From positions 1 to 44,869 of the forward strand of contig JWZX01002565.1 in assembly GCA_001275005.1 (NCBI GenBank): a stretch of DNA of 44,869 bases, read 5' to 3'. The translations under genes and the position numbers were made by a program. Each line of letters opens with the position of its first letter. Position 1 is the stretch's first letter. The notes beneath the pieces are model-generated. The model ran no database searches, was not told where the DNA came from, and worked only from the letters and a program-made list of their open reading frames with translations. This document shows, piece after piece, positions 1 to 9,080 of this stretch. This DNA is from Chrysochromulina tobinii. Taxonomy: Eukaryota; Haptophyta; Prymnesiales; Chrysochromulinaceae.

Positions 1-957
1 GAGCAAGAGGATTGGGAAGTTCAGCGCCCGCGCGGCGGCCGTCGCGGCAGGCTTGCGGCGGCGGCGGCGGCGGCGCGACATCGGCAGGCGGCCGCGCGCC
101 TCGCACACGAGGCGAAGGAGCGTGAGAGGGAGCGCGAGATCCAGATTAGGAAGGATCGTGAGCGTGAGAGGCTGCGAGCGAAGCAGGAGCACGAGGAGCG
201 GCGCGCGCGCGACCGCGCACAGGCAGCTGCCAATGTGGAGGCGGCCGCCGCGTGTGTGGCTCGTGCGGCCGCTGCTACGTCGGCCGAGCAGGCGGTACGG
301 CTGCTTCGCAAGGCGGTCGGGCTGCAGCGGTTTGTGCTGCGCTACCGGTGCCTGCTGCTCCTGGCGCGCGTGCGTTGGGGTGCGCAGCTCGCACGAGAGG
401 GAGCTGCTCAATGGTGGGACGCACGACGCGGAGTCCTCGGCTACTTCACAGTGCTCTTCATCGTGCTCTTGGCGACGCTCGCTTTCGTCGTCGCGCTCGT
501 GGCGATGCTCCGATGGGCGCGAAGGATGCTGGAGCCGCGGTGCGAGCGCGCGCGCGCGCGCGAGCAGTACAGCTCGACCCGCACACCCTGGACAGGGCCC
601 ACGACGGCGCTCCTGTGTGGAGCGGAGAGTGGGCTGGGCAGCGCTTTGCAGGAGCTGGCGGAGCACCGGCGCACTCTGGCGCTCATGGTGTTGGTGATGG
701 TGACAAGTCTCCCGATGGTGCTCGCTTTGTGTCTCTCGGCTGACCGTTACGTAGCACTCGTCGACTTCGGCATTGACGGCTTGGTGCGCGTGTATGCGTT
801 GGTGTGCAGCGTGCCGAGGATGATGGCTGGCGCGCTACATGCCGTCGTGGGCGCCATCAAGCGCTTGGCGGACGATGTGTTCGCCGATCTCGAGCCGCCC
901 GAGGCTGAGGAGCCGCAAACGCACCGGCGGCGTCAGCAGCAGCAGCAGCAGCGTCAC

Positions 958-1007
<50 letters not shown>

Positions 1008-1542
1008 GCATCGGAACGGGTTCAGCTACAACCACGAGCACCGGCCCTCGCCGCCTCGGCCGGAGCGCCGTCCCGAGCGCCGTCCCGAGACGTTTACGGA
1101 GACGCTGCGGACACGCGCGATGAAGTTGCCCGAGGGCGAGGTGCGCAGCACGCTGCTCGCACGTGACCACTTCGAGGCGCTCGGGATCGCGCGAGATGCG
1201 AGCTCGACCGAAGCGAAGAAGGCGTTCCACAGGCTCGCGCTCAAGCTGCACCCCGACAAGAATAAGCAGGAGCTCGCCGAAGAAGCTTTCAAGCGCGTCG
1301 AGGAGGCCCATCGCACCCTAACCGACGCGAACCTGCGCAAGGCGTATGAACTCACGCTGCCGGACCCCGCACCAAGGCCGTCGGCTCGCCAGCCTGGGCA
1401 GCAGTACGGCACATACAATCATCACGAGGCCACGCCTGGGGCCAACACTCCTTGGGCCCCGTCAACCGGCCGACCACCTTCCGCTAAGGAGCGACCTTTC
1501 GTTTGGCGCAGCAAGAATGGCACTAAGTACCATGCAATGTGA
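1..1542 (+). CDS. Membrane-anchored J-domain (DnaJ/Hsp40) protein with polyQ, 5' partial
   Basis: The frame is open from base 1, so the gene starts outside the window; 513 residues are visible. Order: a charged Arg/Glu coiled-coil-like stretch (about residues 30-75), two hydrophobic membrane segments (about 148-170 and 226-245), a polyglutamine tract (Q6-RHR-Q15), a proline/arginine linker, and a C-terminal J domain (about 386-450). The J domain carries the HPDK loop (codons at 1249-1260), the residues that stimulate the Hsp70 ATPase. Known for the family: J proteins recruit Hsp70 to a site. Inferred: with two membrane spans this one recruits Hsp70 to a membrane, probably the ER, but topology cannot be read from sequence alone. 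The first ATG in the visible part is not a convincing start because the upstream codons read as coding. The 3' end converges on the next minus-strand gene with only 44 bp between. Confidence 0.85.
934..1005 (+). repeat. CAG trinucleotide repeat coding polyglutamine
   Basis: Six CAG codons (934-951), an Arg-His-Arg interruption, then fifteen uninterrupted CAG codons (961-1005), inside the J-protein gene. A pure codon run like this is prone to length change between strains. Confidence 0.97.
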
Positions 1543-1586
1543 ATGATTACGGGGCCACTTCGGTGTTAACCAGTCAGAGAGAAATG

Positions 1587-2012
1587 CTACTCTATCACTG
1601 ACATACCTGAAGAGCGTGCCAGCGCAAGGCAGAACAGAGTTGCGACGCACACGCCTGTCGCCGGCAAGCCAAGGAGCCACAATAGCCCATTAGCTCGCTC
1701 AGCACGCACGTCATTCGACATGTCAACCCATTCCTCCTCTATACTGCGAATCCCGTACAGAAGCACTATATTGACGAGCCATGGACCGAGCAGTGCCGCA
1801 CCAGCCGCGCAGGACACACGTCCTGCATCATAGGCAGCCAAGGCGAATGCCGATGGGACGATTCCCGAAATGACTGAGGTAAGCTGGAGCGTCGAATCCG
1901 TCGGCAACCATATCGATCGAACCAAGTGGAACCGTTGTCGCCGCTTCGGCTGACATGAGTACCTTTGCAGGCTGCTTCGCGCGTCCAGCAGGTCGTCCAG
2001 CGTCGTACACAT
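1587..2012 (-). CDS. Small hypothetical membrane protein, 141 aa
   Basis: Starts at ATG 2012-2010. I do not recognise the family. There is a basic, hydrophilic N-terminal third, then hydrophobic segments around residues 45-62 and 72-89, a short acidic loop (EEEW), and a final hydrophobic helix near residues 108-132. The hydrophobic segments with a clean stop make it a plausible small multipass membrane protein. It lies head-to-head with the JmjC-like gene (ATG at 2151), 138 bp apart, so the two probably share a promoter region. It could still be a chance frame: base composition here is lower in GC than in the neighbours and no motif anchors it. Confidence 0.5.
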   Translation of the reverse strand: MCTTLDDLLDARSSLQRYSCQPKRRQRFHLVRSIWLPTDSTLQLTSVISGIVPSAFALAAYDAGRVSCAAGAALLGPWLVNIVLLYGIRSIEEEWVDMSNDVRAERANGLLWLLGLPATGVCVATLFCLALARSSGMSVIE

Positions 2013-2150
2013 CAACTTTTAGCTAAATGATGTCTCGTGAATTTGATTCGTCTTTTCGATACTCGAGTCGGCTCTCGCTGTGGGCGTTCCTTGGACGCGA
2101 CGAATAAAAACTTGCGAGCACAACAACCCGCGGGCCCCGCTCGCATAAGC
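2013..2150. promoter_or_regulatory. Divergent intergenic region, putative bidirectional promoter
   Basis: This 138-bp, relatively AT-rich gap separates two oppositely oriented ATG codons (2012 minus, 2151 plus). No TATA box is convincing. The call rests on geometry only. Confidence 0.35.
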
Positions 2151-3388
2151 ATGCGAAGCCGTATTCTCGTGACCGTCGCCCTCTTCAGCCTCACGGCGGC
2201 GGCGGCTGCGTCATGTGAGGAGTGGTGCAAGCACGCGTGCGAGGAGCTCAATGGCAACATCGAGCAGGAATGCGGCGGCTGCGACACCTCCGACCCGGCG
2301 TTCACGTGCCACCCTGAGGCGGCTAATTTTGCGAATCGCGGAGCTGCACCTCGCGGAGCTGTACCGCAGATGTATGAGCATCATGAGGACCGAGCCAACA
2401 CGGCCGCCTTTGACTACCACCCTCCGCACGTGCACGAGTCGGGAGCATGCGAATTTGAGATGATCATCGATCACAGAGAGGTGAACCGCACGTGGCTGCT
2501 CGGCTACAACAAGCCGGTGCTGGTCCGCGGCGCGACCGAGGACTGGTCCGCCCGGACCAAGTGGGAGTACGACTCGATGCTTAGGGTGTACGGAGACTCT
2601 GCATGTGCGTGAGCCCCCTTGCGCCTGCCCATGACGAGCCGCCGCGGCATGCAAGCCAGTGGCCGCCACCAGCCGCCACCGCTTGCCCCATTCATCCGCC
2701 TGCCGAAGAGGCTTCGTATCTGCCGCCGCCGGCCGGCTCACGTGTGCGCATGTGTGCTGCCGCAGATCACGTAGAGCATAGCGGCAACGTGCCTCTCGGC
2801 CAGCTGCTCCAACGCACAGGCAAATACAACATGGGCCACATGGTCTGGCCTGCGGACGATTGTTATAAGGAGCTGTTCCGCCCGTATTCGCCCTTCCTCT
2901 CGACGACCGCTGCGGATTACGAGGTGCCATCGTACCTGAAGCCGATGCGCACGTTTCAGATGGGCATCGGCACGGGCGAGGGCATCGGCGTGCCTCCAGA
3001 GAACCACCCTTCCTCCTGGTTCGCCGCGGTGGTAGGGCGGAAGCGGTGGATCTTGACTCCTCCCGGGCCGCAGCCGCCACCGGCGATGCTCAACTATCCG
3101 GGCTGCCTCGTGCAGAAAAAGGCGACGGCAAGCCTAACGTGCGATCAGCTCGCGGGCGATATCCTCTGGGTGCCCGACTGGTGGTGGCATGAGACGTGCG
3201 GTCTCGACAACTTTTCTGTGGGCATCGGCGGCATCACTTACGAGAACGCCGACAAAGACACTCGGACTCGGCCGTGCGCCGTGAGCGAGGGCGAGTATCG
3301 CTCACAAGACATCAAGTACTGCCAGGAGCACGGCTGCCCGGGGCTCGAGAACGCTACCATCAAGAAGCCGACCTCCCAGCGAGCTTAG
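2151..3388 (+). CDS. Secreted/ER JmjC (cupin-8)-like protein, two exons
   Basis: Exons 2151-2604 and 2766-3388 join in phase 1 across a 161-bp intron (GTGCGTGAG donor, ctgccgcag acceptor), giving 358 aa and a codon TAT at the junction. The start at 2151 was chosen because it gives a clean signal peptide (residues 1-20); an upstream in-frame ATG at 2037 would bury it. After the signal come a Cys-rich segment (about 21-53, CEEWCKHAC...CGGC) and a JmjC-type jelly roll. Diagnostic pieces are GRKRWILTPP (the G-x-KRW strand typical of JmjC proteins) and GDILWVPDWWWHET, whose His is the last metal ligand. The first ligand position reads ENH rather than HxD or HxH, so Fe(II)/2-oxoglutarate hydroxylase activity may be altered or absent. 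Known: JmjC relatives of this kind hydroxylate proteins or act as inactive folds in the ER lumen. Confidence 0.8.
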
Positions 3389-3709
3389 TCGCATTGTTTT
3401 TAATGCCTGTGAGAGAGGGTCGCCGCAGCGTATTCGGTATTGAGCATTTGCAAGAATTGGGTTGAAGTTATTGAGAGAGTCACAGACACACACTCTTGAG
3501 AGGTCCACACCGCACGAGAATGCTAAAATCTCTAATCGGATTGTAAGTTGAAACTGGGCACCCCCGCCCGCAGGTCTGCTCGACAGGGCTGCAGGACGGG
3601 CTGGAGGGGAACAAACGTTGACGAGTTTACGAACAGAGATGCTGCCGAGCGGGGCGTCGTGCGCGGGCGCCGAGCGATACGGACTGAGGGCACGTGCCAT
3701 TCTCGTTCT
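3389..3709. other. Convergent intergenic gap, 321 bp
   Basis: This is the 3' flank of the JmjC-like gene (plus) and of the coiled-coil gene (minus). The composition is AT-richer (3390-3545). I see no gene, repeat or strong hairpin. Confidence 0.5.
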
Positions 3710-6700
3710 CTAAGCGCCAAAGGCGACCCCGCCGCGCGCGAGCGTGGGCCGCGCCATCGTCGTCCCACCAAAGCTCGTCGCCGGCCGCGCCGGGGTGGCC
3801 CTCTGGCCATGCGCGCGCTCGGCGAGATCGCGTCGCTGCGTGAACGAGCCAGGACCAGCGCTCGGCACAGCGCTTGACATTCGAGGAGCTGCCGGACGCG
3901 GCGCAGCGTTCCGTTGCAGCAACTCATCGTAGGCTGAGCGCCGAGCAGGGGCGTCCGAAGCGTCACCAGAGCCCGCACCCGGCAGCGGCGGCGGCGGCGC
4001 CACGCGTGGCGACGCCGCGACGCCGCCCATGGTGCTGTATGGATGGCCTGCGGCGCCCAGGGAGGAGGGAGCGGGCCCGCGGCAACTGCACCGGCTCAAA
4101 AAGGCAGCGCCACTGCCACCGGCGGCGAAGGCGGACGAGTAGGCGGGCGTGGAGGGCGTCGCGTGCGAGCGGCTGAGCGGCGACGCGCCGTACCGAGCGC
4201 CCCCCGTCTCGAGGGCAGCCAGCATAGCGGCCGCCTCCTCCCTCTCAGCCCACTGGACGTGCGCCTCGGCCATCGCGTCGTACCGGTACGGCGCCTCGGC
4301 CGGTGCATCGTGCTCGAGGGGCGTCTCGCCGACTTCGGAAGCGCGGCGGGCCGCCTCGTGTCGGTTAGCTCGGGCCGCCGCAACGACCTCGTTGGCGGCG
4401 GCGGCCTTGTTCGCCGCGGCGAGATCGGCGGCGAGATCGGCGCGAGCAGTGGCCGAGGTGGTGGCGTAGATTGGGCGAGAAGCACTTCCCGGGTAACTCC
4501 CCGGGTACCTGCCGGGGTACTTGAGGCCCTCGAGCGGGTCGGTGTGTGAGAGGCTCGACACGGCGCTCGGCATGGCGCTCGAGGCTTCACGAGTGGTCGA
4601 CGAAGGCCATGCCTTGCGCTCCACGAGCATTGGATCTCGTTGCGCGAGCATTGAATCTCGTTGCCCGAGCATTGGATCTCGTTGCGCGAGCATTGGATCT
4701 CGTTGCGCGAGCATGCGATCTCGTTGTGCGAGCACGTGCTCGAACTCAGCCTGGCTCTGCTCGAGGGCAGCGTTGATCTCGGCGGCGGCCGCCTCCTCTG
4801 CAGCGGCTTCCGAGTCGTACGCCAACGACGCGGCTGCGGCCGCCTCCTTCTCTGCCTCTGCCTCGGCCGCCGCTGCCTCAGCCGCCGCCGCCGCCGCTGC
4901 CTGCTCCTCCGCAGCCGCCTCCGCCTCATAAGCCGCCGCCAACGCCTCGGCTGCCTGCTTGTCCATCGCCTCGTCCGCCGCCTCGTCCGCCGCCATGTGC
5001 GCCGCCATCTCGGCGTGAGCGTCCGCCTCCGCCTGCCTCCCCAGGCGCAACCACGCCCGCGCGCCGTCCGTTGCCTTGGGCAACGGCCGCGGCGAGGGCG
5101 GCGGGAAGCGCGGCGCCGAAGGCGAGCTTCCTATCATGGATGGGCCGCATGAGCGCGGCGAGGAGGGCGAGGGTCCATCCCAGCTTCGTGATATGGGCGG
5201 ACCTCGATCGCTGTCGGCACCGCCGTCGGCACCGCCATCGGCGCCGCCACCGGCGCCGGCGGCGGCTTTGCGGCTGCGCAGGTGGTTCGCGATCGACAGT
5301 GAGATCGAATCGAGAGCGTCGAGCTCGCGGCTAAGCACGCGCACCGCCGGCGCGCCCCTCGCCATCATGTCGTTGAGCATCGAGCCCAGGTTCTCATCCG
5401 CCGTCTTGCTCTGCAGCGACCACTTACGCCGTTCGGCCTCCTGCTGCTGCGCCTGCTGCTGCAGTGCGGCGCGCGCGGCGGCGGCCTCCTCATGCGCTTC
5501 CCGCAGCGTCGCGCGCATGCCGGCCTCGTCACCCGCGCGCTCCGCTAGCGCCGCCTGCAGCATGCGCACTTCGGCCCTCTGCTCACCTGAGGATGGAGGC
5601 AATCAGAGAGGCGATCATAGGCGATCATAGGCGCTCAGAGGCGCTCAGAGGCGCTCAGAGGCGCTCAGAGGCGCTCAGAGGCGATCATAGGCTCACCAAG
5701 GGCCTCTCGCAGCTCCAGCACCTCGGCCGCGGCCGCAGCACTCTCGCCCGACTCGAGCAGCCGGCTCTGCTGCAGCTGCTGCCGACGCGCCCCTTCCTCC
5801 TGCTTGAGCCTTAGTTGGCTCAGGCCGAGCTGCTCGCGTACCTGATGAGGGGCGCAATTAGGGGTTCAGCACCTGATGAGGGAGGTAATCAGGGGGCTCA
5901 GCTTGGTTCTACCCTCGCTGCTCGCGCACGGCCATCAGGTGCATCTCCGCCGCCTCCAAAAGTTGCCCCTGGCTCTCGCCGTACGCTTCGCTTCCCCACA
6001 GCTCGTCCGCGAGTAGCGCCGTCTCAAGCGCGCCGCGCCGCGAGCGGGCACGCGCGGGGCGCACGAGGCAGCTGCGTACCCAGCGGCCGAAGATGGCCGC
6101 GAGCAGCCGCCTGCGCGCACTCTCGATCGCGAGCCGGCTTGCTGCCTCGAGGGCCACCTGATGGGGCTTGCAATCAGAGGCGATTAGAGGCGATCCGAGG
6201 CAATTAGAGGCATCAGAGGTCATCAGAGGTCATCAGAGGCCATCAGAGGTCATCAGAGGTCATCAGAGGCCATCACATCAGAGGCCATCACATCAGAGGC
6301 AATCAGCAGCGATCAGAGGAGACCAGAGGCAATTAGAGGCGACCAGAGGCGACCCGAGGCGATCCGTGGCGATCAGAGGCCCTCAGAGGCACCTCGCGTT
6401 GCTCCTCCGCGCTGAGGGTCAACTGCTCGAGGCGCGCCGCCTCGGTGCGCGCGCGCTCTAGCTCGCTCAGGCGAGCATGCAACTCGAGTCGAAGCTCGCG
6501 CTCCGGACCCATGGGCGTGAGAGGCGGCGCCGGTATGCTTGTCGCTGTGGGGAATTGGGAGGCGAGCACCTCGGCCGCGTACGATGCGTGCGCTGGCCCT
6601 CGCTCCGGCCTGTCACGCTGGGTTGCGCTGGAGCCGCCGCCGCCGCCGCCGTAGCCGATCCCGCGTTGGATCATCGCGTTGGGCGGCAGAGGCGCGATGG

Positions 6701-7439
6701 GGTCTCGATGCACGTCGCGCTGCACGACCGTGCTTGAAGAGACGCAGGCAGCTTCATATGCCTCGGCAGTGTAAGCCAGCAGCGGATGCATCGTGCCATC
6801 GCGGCCAGCCCGCGGCGTGGCGTCACCGCGCCGTGGCGTCACGACACCGAGGCTCGAGTGCGGAGCCGTCGCGCCTGAAGCGTGGCTGCCGCCGCCGCCC
6901 GTGTGGAAGCTCACGCGACGGCTCTCGGCGTCCGGCTGCCCACTGCCGCCAGCTGAGGTGGCGAAGAGGCGCGCGGCGGGCGTCATCGATGGCGGGCGTA
7001 AGCCCGACGGTCGAAGAGTGGCTGGCGCTTCCGACACGGGCGGTGGGGGCGGCGCCGGCACGTGCAGCGTCGTGGTCACCGTGTAGTAGCACGTCTCTCG
7101 CCGATGGGCGGAGTAGTTGCACACGCCGACGCAGAGAATATCGCAGCCCGTGGGCAGAGCGACGGTGACCGAGTGCTCGGCGCGCTCTGCATCAAAGGCC
7201 TCCTGGTCCCACGCATCAGCTACTATCTTGCCGCGGCGCGGCACGGATGGCGGCTCCGTACCGAAGCGGACCATGAGCAACGGGTCGCCGCCCTTGCGCT
7301 TGAGCCGCACGGTGAGCTGCGCACCCTCGGCGGCGGCAGGCCGCAGCGGCAGCTGGAACGTGGTGGTGCTGCCGCTGAGCGTGGACGTACTGTGCGAACC
7401 GTTGGGCTTGAGAACGGCTTGGAAGGTGGTCGCACTCAT
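3710..7439 (-). CDS. Four-exon coiled-coil protein with N-terminal PPC-like beta domain, 1098 aa
   Basis: Exons 7439-6393, 6157-5930, 5841-5697 and 5586-3710 join in frame (phases 0, 0, 1). Introns are 235, 88 and 110 bp, with GTGCCT/CAG, GTGCGC/CAG and GTGAGC/CAG borders. The N-terminus (about residues 5-125) reads like a pre-peptidase C-terminal (PPC)-type beta sandwich: LLMVRFGTEP, then GCDILCVGVCNYS. A disordered Pro/Gly linker follows, then long Ala/Glu/Arg coiled coil through exons 2-4. A heptad tandem (LAQRDPM, about five copies) and an Ala/Glu-rich stretch lie in exon 4. The C-terminus is disordered. I do not recognise a family; a cytoskeletal, ciliary or centrosomal structural role is a guess from coiled-coil content. 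The start is ATG 7439, because the open frame above it begins only with GTG. All three introns carry 10-nt repeat arrays or exon-start duplications. Confidence 0.75.
4625..4735 (-). repeat. 21-bp coding tandem repeat (heptad LAQRDPM)
   Basis: A 21-bp unit starting GAGCATTGGATCTCGTTGCG recurs at 4625, 4646, 4667, 4688 and 4709, with a diverged sixth copy at 4730. It encodes seven residues on the minus strand inside the coiled-coil gene, so the period is both a codon multiple and a helix heptad. Confidence 0.93.
5590..5692 (-). repeat. Intronic decamer minisatellite (GCGCTCAGAG)
   Basis: Intron 3 of the coiled-coil gene (5696-5587) is almost entirely 10-nt tandem units (plus strand gcgctcagag / gcgatcatag; sense TGAGCGCCTC). 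The array ends just before the acceptor CCTCAG. Confidence 0.93.
6166..6392 (-). repeat. Intronic decamer minisatellite (GAGGTCATCA type)
   Basis: Intron 1 of the coiled-coil gene (6392-6158) is filled with 10-nt units, plus strand gaggtcatca, gaggcgatca and gaggcaatca. In the sense strand each unit reads TGATGACCTC or TGATTGCCTC: a pyrimidine patch plus a TGAY branch-point-like core. Confidence 0.93.
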
Positions 7440-7579
7440 TGTCGGCAAGCGTCGATTGGCGGGTGAGGCGGAGTCGGCCCTAAACTTCACAGTCCCTCGG
7501 CGTTGCTGTGAATTGCGCCCAACAGGGCGCTTCGCGTGGGTACGCGAGGGACTCGACTAGAAAACTTAGGTGGAATTGG

Positions 7580-8638
7580 TCAGGACTGCGCGACGCGGCC
7601 GCGCGCGGCGGCCGCGAAGACACGCATGTAGGTGTTATCTGTGTGTCGTCCAGTGGGACGGGTAAGAGCCCGATCGCGGCACCATATGGCGGTTGGCCTG
7701 CTGACAGTATGCGCATTCTTGGTCAAGCACCCCGCAGCCTGCCGCGCCCATTGGAGCTGCGGCGTCTCCAGCACCTTGTCGAACGACACGATGCGAAAGC
7801 CCAGCCGGTGTGCGACTGTGGCCATCTGAGGCAACACTTGCGCAGTCCATGTTGTGTCATGTAACACGACGAGCAAGCCGTGCTTGCGCGACGTATTATG
7901 ATCAAGAAGCATCGACTCCCAGCTCGCGAGTGCCATCTGCGGACCTTTCTCATCGGCGTCTTTTCTGTCACTGAAGTCCACGTCATGTGCGTTGCCCGTC
8001 CAGCCGACGTGAAGATATTGCCTAGCGTGTAGGAAGTCGAGCACACGCCAGTCAATCTGCCCGAAGGGCGCGCGAAACATCACAGGCGGCTCGCCGATGA
8101 CTTTGCGGAAGACCCTCTCCACGACTGCCACCGCGGTCGTCAAGTTCTCGATCAAAGGCATCGGCGGCCAGTGTCTGTCGGCGTGCGAGCCGACAATGTG
8201 TCCTCTGGCCGCCATGGCTGCAAGAAGTACCGGATCGACCACCGCATTGACGAAGAACCCCGCACTGACGCCGAGTCGATCGAGGGCATCCAGGATGGCA
8301 GTAGTCGAGCTGTTCCGTCCGCGAGATATCAGCTTCCTTTGTACCACGCTGGATCCCGCGTCATCAAAGCTCAGGGCCACCTCGCGCGCGCGCAGAGCTG
8401 TGCCATTGATGTCGTCCCATACCGGCGGCCACACCGTGCAGTTCTGCGAACTTTGATGAGTCACGCCACACATCAGCTTGGCGCCCTTCGCACTGACAAA
8501 CTCTCCCCGGCATCCATTTGAAACCCAGTATGAAGAGGGCGGGCCACGCGATTCTTGCGAGCACCCGAAACTCACGTTCGCAATGCAGCGCGCATGCGAA
8601 TAGCGTTGCACGAGCTGCACCTCGCAGTTATCGACCAT
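7580..8638 (-). CDS. Polysaccharide deacetylase (NodB / CE4) with N-terminal Cys-rich DUF3011-like domain
   Basis: 352 aa from ATG 8638. The N-terminal about 58 residues resemble a DUF3011-type Cys-rich repeat (CEVQLVQRYSHARC ... YWVSNGCRGEF). The NodB fold follows: motif 1 SFDDAG (90-95; the Asp pair is catalytic base and metal ligand), motif 2 SHADRH (151-156; the two metal His), motif 3 RAPFG (189-193) and motif 5 LHD (259-261; catalytic His). All metal ligands are present, so an active metal-dependent N- or O-deacetylase on chitin, chito-oligosaccharide or acetylated xylan-like glycan is expected; the substrate cannot be read. No signal peptide is visible at this start. A first exon with a signal may lie upstream, but I could not find a convincing splice. 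The tail after residue 300 is low-similarity. Confidence 0.86.
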   Translation of the reverse strand: MVDNCEVQLVQRYSHARCIANVSFGCSQESRGPPSSYWVSNGCRGEFVSAKGAKLMCGVTHQSSQNCTVWPPVWDDINGTALRAREVALSFDDAGSSVVQRKLISRGRNSSTTAILDALDRLGVSAGFFVNAVVDPVLLAAMAARGHIVGSHADRHWPPMPLIENLTTAVAVVERVFRKVIGEPPVMFRAPFGQIDWRVLDFLHARQYLHVGWTGNAHDVDFSDRKDADEKGPQMALASWESMLLDHNTSRKHGLLVVLHDTTWTAQVLPQMATVAHRLGFRIVSFDKVLETPQLQWARQAAGCLTKNAHTVSRPTAIWCRDRALTRPTGRHTDNTYMRVFAAAARGRVAQS

Positions 8639-9080
8639 GCCTTACACAGAGCCACCTCGAGGACGCCTCAAGGACGCCTCAAGGAAGTCGATGAGGTTGG
8701 AAACGCAACATATTCAGGAAACGTAGAAATGGATAAACTTCACACACACACCTTGACCCTTAGAAGGGCGACGTGCCTATACTTAAGCCTATACGGTGAG
8801 CTTGAAGCTCATGGCGGGTGCGGCGAGAATGGTTGTTGCGTCCGCGAGAACGACGGCCGCCGTGCGATACCGAGTAGCGCGCACGGATGCACCAGAGCCT
8901 CCGACGTTAGTGGAGCGCACATTCACCGTGGCGTTGAAGGATTTGGTCCGCGCACGGCCCACGCCACACAAGAAACTCGTGCCTGTGTGAACGTTCGGGT
9001 GTCCATGACCGACTGCGGGCTCCACCCAATCCTCATCCGCGACCGCGTCCTCTTGAACGCAGTACAGTACATGTACGGAT
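8639..9080. other. Intergenic gap, 442 bp
   Basis: Upstream flank of the deacetylase and 3' flank of the RING gene. It contains a short direct repeat (aggacgcctca twice, near 8659-8682) and a minus-strand open frame of about 78 codons (9025-8789) that lacks an ATG start. That frame could be an unplaced upstream exon, but nothing supports it firmly. Confidence 0.4.

Noticed and set aside
4096-4929. Long Arg/Pro-rich open frame antisense or shifted to the coiled-coil gene
   Set aside because: It is a compositional shadow of the high-GC Ala/Glu coding region, with Arg-rich noise and no motif.
6166-6400. CRISPR-like short regularly spaced repeats
   Set aside because: The units are contiguous 10-mers with no unique spacers, lie between splice sites, and the host genome is eukaryotic.
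8789-9025. 78-codon minus-strand frame upstream of the deacetylase as its first exon
   Set aside because: There is no ATG, no signal peptide and no splice pair that joins in frame to the deacetylase start.
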